From Azospirillum sp. B510 (GTDB lineage Bacteria; Pseudomonadota; Alphaproteobacteria; Azospirillales; Azospirillaceae): 64,000 bases of DNA. The translations under genes and the position numbers were made by a program. The DNA lies in contig NC_013857.1 in NCBI RefSeq assembly GCF_000010725.1, positions 552,001 through 616,000 of the forward strand, in the 5' to 3' direction. This document shows positions 42,422 to 51,272 of this stretch, piece by piece; position 1 is the first letter of the stretch; every line of letters begins with the position of its first letter. The notes beneath the pieces are model-generated. The model searched no databases, was not told the DNA's origin, and saw only the letters and a list, made by a program, of their open reading frames with translations.

Positions 42422-44818
42422 GGCTGCGGGGACGCCGCCATCCGCTCCCGCAAGGCCGCGATGCAACCCAGCACCCGTTCCGGCGTGGCGGGGCGCGTCC
42501 AGCCGGGGACAGAGCCGATGGCCGGCGACGCTCGCCACCGCGTCCGACAGGGCATGGAACACCGACATGCCCAGCATGAAGGGCGGTTCGCCCACCGCCT
42601 TGGAGCGGAAGATGCTGTCCTCGCGGTTCGGCGCATTCTCCAGCAGCGCCACGTTGAAGATGCGCGGACGGTCGGAACAGGCCGGAATCTTGTAGGTGCT
42701 GGGGGCGTGGGTGCGCAAGCGACCCTGCCCGTCCCACCACAGTTCCTCCATGGTCAGCCAGCCCATGCCCTGGACGAAGCCGCCCTCGATCTGGCCCTTG
42801 TCGATGGCCGGGTTCAGCGACCGGCCGCAGTCATGCAGGATGTCCACCCGGTCGACGACATATTCGCCGGTCAGCGTGTCCACCGTCACCTCGGCGCAGG
42901 CGGCGCCATAGGCGAAATAGTAAAAGGGCGTGCCGCGCCCGGCGGCACGGTCCCAATGGATCTTGGGCGTCCTGTAGAATCCGGTGGCCGACAACTGCAC
43001 CCGCGCCATATAGGCGGCACGCACCAGATCGGCGAAGCCCATGTCGCGCTCGCCGACCCGCACCCGGTTGCGCTCGAACCGAACCGCATCGGAGGAAACG
43101 CCCCAGTTTTCCGCCGCGAAGGCGACCAGCCGGTCCTTGATGGTGCGCGCCGCCGCCTGCGCCGCCTTGCCGTTCAGGTCGGAGCCCGATGACGCCGCGG
43201 TGGCCGAGGTGTTGGGCACCTTTCCGGTGCTGGTCGCGGTCGGGCGGATGGTGGAGAGGTCAACCTGGAACTCCTCCGCCACCACCTGGGCGACCTTGGT
43301 GTAGAGCCCCTGCCCCATCTCGATCCCGCCATGATTCAGCTGGATGCTGCCGTCGGTGTAGACATGGACGAGCGCGCCGGCCTGATTGTAATGGCTGGCG
43401 GTGAAGGAGATGCCGAACTTCACCGGCGTCAGCGCCAGCCCCTTGCGCAGGATGCGGCTCTTGGTGTTGAAGGCGCGGATCTCCTCTCTCCGTGTCCAGT
43501 AGCCGCTGCTGTCCTCGAGTTGCGCCACCAGTTCGGGCAGAATATTGTCAGTGACGGTCTGGTGATAGGGCGTAAGGTTACGGCCGTCCGTCTCGGGATC
43601 GCAGCCGTAGAAGTTGCGCTTGCGGATCTCCAGCGGGTCCTTGCCGAGCGCGAAGGCGATCTCGTCGATCACCCGTTCCGCCGCGACCATGCCCTGCGGG
43701 CCGCCGAAGCCGCGGAAGGCGGTGTTGGACACCGTGTTGGTCTTCAGCGGCAGCGATTCCAGCCGCGCCGCCGGATAGAAATAGCCATTGTCGGCATGGA
43801 ACAGCGCCCGGTCGGTCACCGGCCCCGACAGGTCGGCGGCATAGCCGGCCCGTGCCGCGAACAGCATGTCCACGCCCTGGATCAAACCGTCGCCGTCGAA
43901 GCCGACACGGTAGTCGATCTCGAAATCATGGCGCTTGCCGGTGATCTGGAAATCGTCGTCACGGTCGGGGCGCAGCTTGGCGGCGCGGCCGGTGCGTCTG
44001 GCGACCAGGGCGGTGCAGGCGGCGAACAGGTTCGACTGCGTCTCCTTGCCGCCGAAACCGCCGCCCATGCGGCGCACCTCCACCGTCACCATGGCGTCCG
44101 GCACGTCCAGAACATGGGCGACGATATGCTGCACCTCGGTCGGATGCTGGGTGGAGACATGGATCAGCACCTCCTGATCCTCGCCCGGCACCGCCATGGC
44201 GATCTGGCTTTCCAGATAGAAATGCTCCTGCCCGCCGACGGCCAGCCGCCCTTCGACACGATGGGGTGCCGCCGCCAGCGCCGCGCCAGCGTCACCGACC
44301 CGCAACGTCATCGGCGCGGTAACGAGCGTGCGTGTGCCGTCAGGGGCACCGTCGCGGGCGGCGGCGATGGTGAGGACGGCCGACAGATCCTCATACTCCA
44401 CCACCGCCAGCCTGGCGGCGCGGCGGGCCTGATCGCGGGTCTCCGCGGCGACGGCGAAGAGCGGCTGGCCGACATGCTCGACCAGGGCCGAGGCGAACAG
44501 CGGCTCGTCATGCTTGCCCATACAGCCGATGTCGTTCACCCCCGGCACGTCTTCGGCGGTGAAGACCGCCACCACACCCGGCGCCCGCCGGACCGGCGAC
44601 AGGTCGATGGCGCTGACGCGGGCGTGCGCCCGGCTGCTCAACCCGAGATAGACATGCAGCAGCCCGGCCGGTTCGGCGATGTCGTCGACATAGACCGCCT
44701 CGCCGCTGACATGCTTGTGCGCGCTCTCATGCCGGTGCGCGTCATGGACGCCGCCCCGGATCCGGCCCGGAATGGGCGAGACGGGCGTCGTTGCGTCAGG
44801 TGCCATGGCGTCAGGCAT
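42418..44818 (-). CDS. xdhB: Xanthine dehydrogenase molybdenum-binding subunit, with a +1 frameshift near the 3' end
   Basis: The large molybdopterin subunit (~799 residues) of xanthine dehydrogenase, oxidising hypoxanthine and xanthine to urate. Motifs: GGGFGGKETQSN, FRGFGGPQGMVAAER, GGIEMGQGLYTKVAQVV, ATAASSGSDLNGKA and the catalytic Glu in SKAVGEPPFMLGMSVFHALS. The start ATG 44818 has GGAGG 7 bases upstream and overlaps the xdhA stop. After LCPRLDAP the open frame runs into nonsense and on into xdhC, whereas the shifted frame reads ATPERVLGCIAALRERMAAS and stops at 42418, the expected family ending. The cause is one extra G in the GGGG run near 42490 (plus strand). The coding length 2,401 is 3x800+1, in agreement. 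Confidence 0.88.
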
Positions 44819-46307
44819 GGGCGAGCCTCCGGTCACCGACCAGACGGGTCTCCGCCGCCGGGTCGCTGGTCTCGATATAAAGCTTCATCAGCAAATTCGC
44901 GGCCACCATGGAGCGATAGCCCGCGCTGGCCCGCCAGTCCGTCAACGGCGCATAGTCCCCGGCGAGCGCCGCCATTCCCCGGCGCACGGTTTCCTCGGTC
45001 CAGGGCTGGCCCGACAACGCCGCCTCGGCCCCGCTGGCGCGCTTCGGCGTGCCGGCCATGCCGCCGAAGGCGATGCGGATGTCGGCCACCCGCCCACCAC
45101 CATCCAGCGTCAGGCGGAAGGCGCCGCAGACGGCGGAGATGTCCTGGTCGAAGCGCTTGGCGATCTTGTAGGCACGGAACCGCGCATCCGCCGCCGGTTT
45201 GGGCAGGATCACCGCCTCGACGAACTCGCCCGCGCGGCGGTCCTGCTTGCCATAGTCGATGAAGAACTCCTCCAGCGGCAGCTCGCGCGTCTCGTCGCCA
45301 TGGCGCAGCCGCAGGGTGGCGCCACAGGCGATCAGCGCCGGCGGCGTGTCGCCGATGGGGGAACCGTTGGCGATGTTACCGCCGATTGTGCCCATGTTGC
45401 GCACCTGTTCCGCCCCGATGCGGCGGATCAGCTCGCCGAAATCAGGATAAAGCACGGAGATCCGATCCGCCGCGTCGCTGTAGGTGACGCCGGCCCCGAT
45501 CACCAGCGCGTCGCCGCGATCCTCGATCCGCCGCAGGGCGCGCACCCGGCCGGTATAAATCACCGTCGCCAGCACGCGTTGGAACTTGGTCACCCAAAGC
45601 CCGACATCGGTCGCCCCCGCGACGATGGTGGCGCCGGGGTTGTCGAGCAGGAGCCGCGCCAACTGCGGCACGGTGGCCGGCGCCAGGAAGCGCCGCCCGC
45701 CGGCCTCCCCGCCGGCCCCCCCGTCAGCCCCGATGCCGAGGATCTCCTCGTCACGCAGGGCCTTCAGCTTTTCCGCCATCGCCGCGCAGTCGGCGAAACG
45801 GTCGCTCTGGCGGTCGCCGAGATCATACATGGCATGGGCGGCGCGGACGATCGGCTCATAGCCGGTGCAGCGGCACAGGTTCCCGGCCAGCGCGTCGTCG
45901 ATACGCCGCCCGTCCGGCCGCTCCTCGTTCAGATAGAGCGCCAGCAGCGACATGACGAAGCCGGGCGTGCAGAAGCCGCACTGCGAGCCGTGGCAATCGA
46001 CCATCGCCTGCTGGACCGGGTGCAGCGCGCCGTCCGGCCCCTTCAGATGCTCCACCGTCAGCAGCCGGCAGCCATCCAGCGTGGCGAGGAAGCGGATGCA
46101 GGCGTTCACCGCCTCGTAGCGCAGCGTGTCGCCATCCAGCCGCCCGACGACCACGGTGCAGGCGCCGCAATCGCCCTCGGCGCAGCCCTCCTTGGTGCCG
46201 GCCCGCCGTTCCGACAGCCGCAGCCAATCCAGAACCGTCAGGGTCGGATCGACCGCGTCGATCTCCCGAAGTTCGTCGCCGAGATAGAAGCGGAGGCGCT
46301 GGCGCAT
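44811..46307 (-). CDS. xdhA: Xanthine dehydrogenase iron-sulfur/FAD subunit
   Basis: The 498-residue small subunit of bacterial xanthine dehydrogenase. The N-terminal [2Fe-2S] domain has GTKEGCAEGDCGACTVVV with its Cys set, and the second cluster domain GSQCGFCTPGFVMSLLAL and GNLCRCTGYEPIV. The FAD domain (~195-490) shows ATIVAGATDVGLWVTK and RNMGTIGGNIANGSPIGDTP. It passes electrons from molybdenum to FAD and NAD+. First gene of the xdhABC operon; GGGAG precedes the ATG at 46307. Its stop overlaps the xdhB start. Confidence 0.95.
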   Translation of the reverse strand: MRQRLRFYLGDELREIDAVDPTLTVLDWLRLSERRAGTKEGCAEGDCGACTVVVGRLDGDTLRYEAVNACIRFLATLDGCRLLTVEHLKGPDGALHPVQQAMVDCHGSQCGFCTPGFVMSLLALYLNEERPDGRRIDDALAGNLCRCTGYEPIVRAAHAMYDLGDRQSDRFADCAAMAEKLKALRDEEILGIGADGGAGGEAGGRRFLAPATVPQLARLLLDNPGATIVAGATDVGLWVTKFQRVLATVIYTGRVRALRRIEDRGDALVIGAGVTYSDAADRISVLYPDFGELIRRIGAEQVRNMGTIGGNIANGSPIGDTPPALIACGATLRLRHGDETRELPLEEFFIDYGKQDRRAGEFVEAVILPKPAADARFRAYKIAKRFDQDISAVCGAFRLTLDGGGRVADIRIAFGGMAGTPKRASGAEAALSGQPWTEETVRRGMAALAGDYAPLTDWRASAGYRSMVAANLLMKLYIETSDPAAETRLVGDRRLAHA

Positions 46308-46435
46308 GGCTGCTCCCGATGAACTTGTGACGGTGTGACGCAGTATTTCACTGACGTTCAGTCTGTCACCAGATCGGCAGCGCGGGAAAGAGTTTCAAAT
46401 GATTTGCAAAGGAGGCGGCGGACGACGGCCACCCC

Positions 46436-47125
46436 TCACGCCGTTCCTTCCGGTGTCATCCCGGCCAGTCCGCCATCCACCCGCACCGAAGCCAGGATCA
46501 GCGCATGCCAATAGAGATCCAGCAGGGCCGCCGGCATGCCGCCCTGCTCATGCCCCTCCATCGGCAGGATCGCGGCGGCATGGGCCAGCGCCGCGGTGGC
46601 GGCGTTGGCGCTGCGCGACACCGCATCGCCCAGCAGCCCCAGCGTGTGGCCGAGTGCCGCGGCGTCGAAGCGCAGCAGGGCCGGCGGAACCGTGATCTGC
46701 GCCTCGCCGCCGCGCAGCCGGCCGACGGCGATGTAGACATGCAGCAGGTCGGCGCGCTCCTCCGGCCGCAGCAGGGCGGCGACGATGCGGTTGCCGGTCA
46801 GCGGGCCGTTGCCGTCGAACTCATACATCGCGGCGCGCTCGCCCTGGCGGGTCGCGGCGAGAGCGGCGAGCCGGGTGGCCGGCGGCTCCGCCGCCCGGCG
46901 GTTGGCCTCGTCGAACAGGGCGGGATGGCCACCTCCCTCGCTCAGCACCACCAGCGGCGCGTCGGTCGCCGCGGCAGCGGCCAGCAGCCGGGCCAGCACG
47001 GCGAAGGGGTCGTTTTCCGGCGGATGGTTTTCCGCCAGATCGCTGCCCGCCGCATCCGCCTCAGCCTCCAGCAGGCCGGCGCCGCGACGCAGCATGGCCT
47101 CGGCGAAGCTGATGTCGATGTCCAT
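46436..47125 (-). CDS. Hypothetical protein (229 aa)
   Basis: An Ala-rich, soluble, mainly helical 229-residue protein of unknown function. Recognisable stretches: APLVVLSEGGGHPALFDEAN (~72-91), AMYEFDGNGPLTGNRIVAAL (~114-133) and LLHVYIAVGRLRGGEAQITV (~142-161). It starts MDIDISFAEA with GGGAGGGAGGA just upstream of ATG 47125. It lies upstream of xdhA on the same strand, 128 bases away, so it may or may not belong to that operon. Confidence 0.65.
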   Translation of the reverse strand: MDIDISFAEAMLRRGAGLLEAEADAAGSDLAENHPPENDPFAVLARLLAAAAATDAPLVVLSEGGGHPALFDEANRRAAEPPATRLAALAATRQGERAAMYEFDGNGPLTGNRIVAALLRPEERADLLHVYIAVGRLRGGEAQITVPPALLRFDAAALGHTLGLLGDAVSRSANAATAALAHAAAILPMEGHEQGGMPAALLDLYWHALILASVRVDGGLAGMTPEGTA

Positions 47126-47163
47126 GGCCGCGTCCTCCCTCCCGTGCGATAGAGCCCCTTTTA

Positions 47164-47201
47164 GAGTCTGTCTGGTGCCTATTGAAGCTCCAGACAGACT
47201 C
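47164..47201 (-). terminator. Hairpin, possible terminator of the MarC-family gene
   Basis: GAGTCTGTCTGG (47164-47175) and CCAGACAGACTC (47190-47201) form a perfect 12-bp stem with a 14-base loop. On the minus strand it is followed by TAAAAGG, a weak U tract. It is only 40 bases upstream of the next minus-strand start, so it could also be a leader structure. Confidence 0.45.
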
Positions 47202-47348
47202 CACGCTTTTGGCTTCCCGTGCGATTCACGCTTCAAGCGACACCGCCTGAAAGGATCACACTCTAGGCCGGGGCGCCCCGCCCGCTCAATGGTAACCGAA
47301 GGCGCCCGCCCCCATTCCGCCGAAGAGTCCGGACGAAGGGGCCGCATC

Positions 47349-47378
47349 GCCCAGGATCGCCCAGGATCGCCCAGGATC
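47349..47378. repeat. Three tandem copies of GCCCAGGATC
   Basis: Perfect 10-bp direct repeats in non-coding DNA just past the 3' end of the MarC-family gene. Small, probably a slippage product. Confidence 0.8.
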
Positions 47379-47436
47379 CGTAAAGCGGTGGCAGAACTCG
47401 CGGCCAAACAAAAGCCGCCCCCTTTGGACGATGTCG

Positions 47437-48066
47437 TCAGTGGGGCGGATAGACGGCGGTGATGCCGGAAATCACCGTCTGCGCCGCCAGCGCCGCCAGC
47501 ACGATGCCCAGCACACGGCTGACCGTGTGGATCACCGTGCGGCCCAACAGCCGCCCGACCCGGTCCGCTCCCAGCAGGATCAGGGCCACCCCGCCGATCA
47601 CCGTCGCCGCGGCACCCAGCACGCTGACCTGTCCCGCCGCAGTGCCGCCGACGCGGTCCATCAGCAGCAGGATCGAGGTGATGGCGCCCGGTCCGGCGAT
47701 CAGCGGCACCGCCAGCGGGAAGACGGCGATGTCGTGGGCGTCCTCGTCGGTCATCGCCTCGCCGGTCGCCCGCTCCTTGCGTTCGGAGCGCTTGGCGAAC
47801 AGCATCTCGAAGGCGATCCAGAACAGCAGCGCCCCGCCGGCGATGCGGAAGGCCGGCATCTCGATGGACAGGGTTTGCAGAACGACCTTGCCGAAATAGG
47901 CGAAGAAGACCAGCACCACGAAGGCGATGGCGGTGCCGCGCAAGGCGATGATCCGCTTGTGGCGGTCGTCGAAGCCGCGCGTCAGGGCGATGAACAGCGG
48001 CACCAGTCCGGGCGGATCGACCACGACGAAGAAGACGACGAGGTTGCTGATGTAGTCCGACATCAT
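47437..48066 (-). CDS. MarC-family inner-membrane protein (UPF0056)
   Basis: A 209-residue protein with six predicted membrane helices. Family features are the start MSDYISNLVVFFVVVDPPGL, the NPVG-like DPPGLVPLFI, the central hydrophilic loop (AKRSERKERATGEAMTDEDA) and AVFPLAVPLIAGPGAITSIL, the most conserved segment. The family has no proven transport activity; the original link to antibiotic resistance was not upheld. Start ATG 48066 (or the next codon). The GNAT gene ends 7 bases upstream on the same strand, so they are likely co-transcribed. Confidence 0.88.
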   Translation of the reverse strand: MMSDYISNLVVFFVVVDPPGLVPLFIALTRGFDDRHKRIIALRGTAIAFVVLVFFAYFGKVVLQTLSIEMPAFRIAGGALLFWIAFEMLFAKRSERKERATGEAMTDEDAHDIAVFPLAVPLIAGPGAITSILLLMDRVGGTAAGQVSVLGAAATVIGGVALILLGADRVGRLLGRTVIHTVSRVLGIVLAALAAQTVISGITAVYPPH

Positions 48067-48072
48067 TCCACC

Positions 48073-48657
48073 CTACGGAGTTTCAGTGAACGGATCGGCC
48101 GCGACCCGTCCGAACCAGTGGAAATCATGGAAACGCCCCTTGAACCAGGCCCGCTGGCGCAAAACCCCTTCGAAACGGAACCCACATTTCTCAAGCGCAC
48201 GGGCGGAGGCCAAGTTGCCCGGCAGGGTCCATGCCTCCATCCGGTTGAGCCCGAACAGGTCATGGCCGCAGCCGACGACGGTGCGCAGCGCCTCGGTCAT
48301 CCGTCCCTGCCCCCACCAGTCTGGATGCAGTTCATAGCCGATACCGCCACAGAACCAGTCCCGGATGAAATAATTATAGCGGATCGCGCCGATGAAGCAC
48401 CCCGTGCCGCGATCCTCCACCACCCAGGAACATCCCGTCCCCTTGGAAAAGGCCTCGGACATCCTGGCGACGTCGTTCTCACACTCCGTCACGGTCGGGG
48501 CGTCCGGCCAATTGGACAGCCGCGTCACCTCCGGAATTTGCATCAGAGCATGGAAAGCCCGCGCATCATCCGGCCGAAACGCCCGAAGGCTCATGCGGTC
48601 GGTCCGCAGATGGGGAAACTCGGCCACGCTGGACATCGGCACCGGCAAGCCCCCCAT
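48073..48657 (-). CDS. GNAT-family N-acetyltransferase (RimJ/RimL type)
   Basis: A 194-residue acetyltransferase. The fold is shown by HLRTDRMSLRAFRPDDARAF at the start, the acetyl-CoA-binding segment GYELHPDWWGQGRMTEALRT and the C-terminal LPGNLASARALEKCGFRFEG. Enzymes of this subgroup acetylate ribosomal protein N-termini or small molecules; the substrate here is unknown. ATG 48636 (MSSVAEF) may be the real start. Followed directly by the MarC-family gene. Confidence 0.87.
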   Translation of the reverse strand: MGGLPVPMSSVAEFPHLRTDRMSLRAFRPDDARAFHALMQIPEVTRLSNWPDAPTVTECENDVARMSEAFSKGTGCSWVVEDRGTGCFIGAIRYNYFIRDWFCGGIGYELHPDWWGQGRMTEALRTVVGCGHDLFGLNRMEAWTLPGNLASARALEKCGFRFEGVLRQRAWFKGRFHDFHWFGRVAADPFTETP

Positions 48658-48696
48658 TCGACGCGCCGCCGATCATAAGCTCTACCGCAACGCCCG

Positions 48697-49389
48697 TCAT
48701 CCCTCGGCCAACGCGTCGGCGAATTCCGCCAGCCCTCGCCGTCCCGCCGGGGTCAGCGCGTAAGTACCGCGCCCGACCCGCTCGAACCAGCCATAGACGT
48801 TGCGCAGCAGCATCGGCCCGACATCCTTCGGCGCCCCCGCCTTGCGCAGGGCGGCGACGCCGAGCGGCCCGTCGCGCAGCAGGCGGGCGATGCGCAGCGC
48901 GTCCTGGCGGTAGGCGGTGACGATGGCGACGCGGGTGGAACCGCCCCGGTTGGGATCGCCGACCCGGCGGGCATGTTCGCCCAGCAGGCGGCCGGCGCGC
49001 TTTTTGTCCTTGCGCGGGGTATAGGGGATGGGATCGAGCAGCACGGTGACCCGCCGCCCCTCGGCCAGCCCCGGATCGACCATCAGCAGGCCAAGCCCCA
49101 GCCGGCGGCAGAGCTTCTTCACATCGCCGTCCAGCGGCGACGCCCCGGTCGCCTTGCGTCCCGGCTGCGGCACGGCGAGATAGACGCTGTCGCTGAGCGC
49201 CAGCCGATCCACCCCCTGAAGCACGAGCTCCAGCGTGAAGCGCTTTTTCAGCTCGACGATCACCGGCGGCTCGGCCCCGCGCGTGGCGACGAGATCGCAC
49301 CCATGGATCTCCGCCTTCACGTCATAGCCCTGGTCTTCCAGAAAGGCCTTTACGGGTGCGTAGAGGTCGGTTTCGGCGGTGATGGTCAA
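48697..49389 (-). CDS. DUF2161 protein with PD-(D/E)xK nuclease-like core
   Basis: A 230-residue protein of the DUF2161 family. The N-terminal half has the restriction-endonuclease-like signature: LYAPVKAFLEDQGYDVKAEI, then CDLVAT (acidic residue) and VIVELKK (ExK). The C-terminal part (RNVYGWFERVGRGTYALTPA) looks like a winged helix. Its role is unknown, perhaps DNA-related. The start appears to be TTG 49389 overlapping the stop of the ccdB remnant (TTTTGA); no later start would keep the conserved N-terminus. Confidence 0.8.
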   Translation of the reverse strand: MTITAETDLYAPVKAFLEDQGYDVKAEIHGCDLVATRGAEPPVIVELKKRFTLELVLQGVDRLALSDSVYLAVPQPGRKATGASPLDGDVKKLCRRLGLGLLMVDPGLAEGRRVTVLLDPIPYTPRKDKKRAGRLLGEHARRVGDPNRGGSTRVAIVTAYRQDALRIARLLRDGPLGVAALRKAGAPKDVGPMLLRNVYGWFERVGRGTYALTPAGRRGLAEFADALAEG

Positions 49390-49706
49390 AAGTCGCCTGT
49401 CAGGACGTCGATGGCACGGCGGATCAGAGACTGCGATTCCGTCAATGACACCACAACGGGACCAATGTCAGCGACCGATACAGCCGCCATCTCAGGCGTC
49501 ATAACGACAAACGGCTCTTCAAGGATGGTAACGACAGGCATCACGTCTTTTATGCGTGTCGGAGCCTGCTGTATCCGCCTTAGCGGAATGACAAGTTTCG
49601 ACAGATGGATGTCAACGAAATCACCCTATACGACAAGCACATAAGGGACCGGATGGGTACGGGAGCCCCGCGCCGCGGGATTGAGGCACACATCCAGGAA
49701 ACGCAT
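49386..49706 (-). pseudogene. ccdB: ccdB toxin remnant, interrupted by an amber codon
   Basis: The reverse-strand frame begins MRFLDVCLNPAARGS and PVPYVLVV, which matches the CcdB/gyrase-toxin N-terminus. It then meets TAG at codon 27 and continues GDFVDIHLSKLVIPLRRIQQ, VMPVVTILEEPFVVMTPEMA and AAVSVADIG, ending SLIRRAIDVLTGDF. Family members have a Gln near that stop, so CAG to TAG is the likely lesion. Apart from this single stop the ~106-codon frame is intact. Its start overlaps the ccdA stop (TGATG), the normal arrangement. Without suppression the product is a 26-residue fragment, so the toxin is presumably dead. Confidence 0.8.
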
Positions 49707-49891
49707 CAGAAGAGCCGTCGACCATCACCAAACAGGCCATTCTTCCGCACATGTTCGTCGAACGCCCTGAACGCCTCGCGATTTTCCTCCATCCAGCGCT
49801 GCTTGTCGGCCTCGCCTGGGCAAATCCGCTCACGCTCGCCCGCTCGCCTTAAAAAGCGGTCGCCATCGGGTCTGACTGCTTCAGTCGCCAT
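49706..49891 (-). CDS. ccdA: CcdA-like antitoxin, C-terminal part with atypical N-terminus
   Basis: A 61-residue frame whose last ~35 residues (KQRWMEENREAFRAFDEHVR then KNGLFGDGRRLF) are the canonical toxin-binding tail of type II CcdA antitoxins. The usual N-terminal ribbon-helix-helix DNA-binding segment is missing; instead it reads MATEAVRPDGDRFLRRAGER, which I do not recognise. The gene is therefore truncated or rearranged, and autoregulation is probably lost. It precedes the ccdB remnant with overlapping stop/start. The ISAs1 element is inserted 79 bases upstream of its start. Confidence 0.65.
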   Translation of the reverse strand: MATEAVRPDGDRFLRRAGERERICPGEADKQRWMEENREAFRAFDEHVRKNGLFGDGRRLF

Positions 49892-49970
49892 CGGTCCGCC
49901 CCTTCAGATCGCGTCACGGGGTACAAAATAGGACCGTATCCCGAGCATGTCCAGCATCGGGCGGCGGGAA

Positions 49971-51233
49971 CAGGGCAATCGCTTGAAGCGGCGCTTGACG
50001 CATCGAGTTTAAACGCGGTTGTGGATTCCCTCTGAAGGGCGGGCATGATTCATAGGAGCCTCCATTGATGGGAGGCAGGTATGGCGGAAGGGGCTGGCAA
50101 GTCGCTGTTGGATCACTTCTCGGCGCTGGAGGATCCGCGTCAGGCATGGAAGGTCGTATATCCGCTGCCGGAAATCCTGCTCCTGGTGCTGTGTGCCACC
50201 CTGGGTGGGGCGGAGAACTTTGTCGAGATCGAGGAGTGGGGCGAGGATCGCCTGGACTTTCTGCGTCGTTTCCTGCCCTACCGGCGAGGCATCGCCAGCC
50301 ATGACACGCTCAACGACGTGATGAACGCGCTTGATGGCGAGCTGTTTTCGTCCTGCTTCACGGCGTGGGTGGACGGGTTGCGCGAGGGCGAGCCGGACAT
50401 CGTCGCCATTGACGGCAAGACCTCCCGGCGCGCTCACGCTCGGGCTCAGGGGCGCAACCCGCTGCATCTCGTCTCCGCCTGGGCCAGCCGACAGCGGCTG
50501 GTGCTGGGCCAGCAAGCCTGCGAGGCGAAGTCGAACGAGATCACCGCCATTCCACTGCTGCTGGAGCGCTTGGCCCTGACCGGAGCATTGGTAACCATCG
50601 ATGCCATGGGGTGCCAGACCAAGATCGCCCAAGCCATTCTCGACAAGGGTGCCGACTATCTGCTGGCGGTGAAGGGCAACTGGCCGATCCTGTGCGGGGA
50701 AATCGAGCGCTACTTCAGCGAGGCACGCGACGGCGTATCCGACACGTTCACCACCACCGACGGCGACCATGGCCGGATCGAAGTCCGCCACCATGTCGTC
50801 AGCCACGACGTCGACTGGCTGTCCACCGACCGCCGCTTCCCGGGCGAGCCCCGCTTCCCCGCCTTGACCAGCATCGCCATGGTCGAGGCCGACGTCGAGC
50901 GGGAGGGTAAGCCCAGCCGAGAACGGCGTTACTTTCTCTCCTCGGCACGCCTCGACGCCCGTCTCCTGGCCCACGCTGTCCGCTGCCATTGGCATGTCGA
51001 GAACCGCCTGCACTGGGTGCTTGATGTCGTCTTCCACGACGACCTCTCCCGCTTGCGGTCCGGCTTCGGCCCTCAAAACATGGCCGCCATCCGGCACATG
51101 GCCATAAACCTCATCCGAAAGGCCCCAGGCAAACAGAGCCTGACCGTCAAGCGTAAGAAAATGTCCTGGAACGCCGACTACCTCGAAACCGTCATCCGGC
51201 AGCGCGGCTAACGTCGGTCAAGCGATTGCCCTG
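49971..51233 (+). mobile_element. ISAs1-family insertion sequence, intact
   Basis: A 1,263-bp element bounded by perfect 16-bp terminal inverted repeats (CAGGGCAATCGCTTGA at 49971-49986 and its complement at 51218-51233). It is flanked by the 8-bp target duplication GGCGGGAA (49963-49970 and 51234-51241). It carries one uninterrupted transposase gene. Intact ends, duplication and gene argue for recent insertion. It sits between the ccdA remnant and the 3' end of the methylmalonyl-CoA mutase gene and disrupts no obvious reading frame. Confidence 0.93.
50081..51211 (+). CDS. ISAs1-family DDE transposase
   Basis: A 376-residue transposase. The N-terminal DDE_Tnp_1-associated domain (LLDHFSALEDPRQAWKVVYP; HDTLNDVMNALDGELF) is followed by the catalytic core: first Asp in VAIDGKTSRRAH (D111), second in TIDAMGCQTKIAQAI, and the Glu region HWHVENRLHWVLDVVFHDD. 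The ATG at 50081 has GGAGGCAGG just upstream. Full length and uninterrupted, so probably active. Confidence 0.95.
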   Translation: MAEGAGKSLLDHFSALEDPRQAWKVVYPLPEILLLVLCATLGGAENFVEIEEWGEDRLDFLRRFLPYRRGIASHDTLNDVMNALDGELFSSCFTAWVDGLREGEPDIVAIDGKTSRRAHARAQGRNPLHLVSAWASRQRLVLGQQACEAKSNEITAIPLLLERLALTGALVTIDAMGCQTKIAQAILDKGADYLLAVKGNWPILCGEIERYFSEARDGVSDTFTTTDGDHGRIEVRHHVVSHDVDWLSTDRRFPGEPRFPALTSIAMVEADVEREGKPSRERRYFLSSARLDARLLAHAVRCHWHVENRLHWVLDVVFHDDLSRLRSGFGPQNMAAIRHMAINLIRKAPGKQSLTVKRKKMSWNADYLETVIRQRG

Positions 51234-51272
51234 GGCGGGAAAGGGGAAGGCCTTATGCCTCCCCCAACCCGA

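Larger units (their letters stand above)
47126..47436. other. Intergenic region with a hairpin and a triplicated 10-mer
   Basis: A 311-base gap between two minus-strand genes. It contains the hairpin at 47164-47201 and three direct copies of a 10-mer at 47349-47378. No gene is visible. Confidence 0.5.

Noticed and set aside
47349..47378. Triplicated 10-mer as a CRISPR or iteron set
   Set aside because: Only three short contiguous copies, no spacers, and no replication gene nearby.
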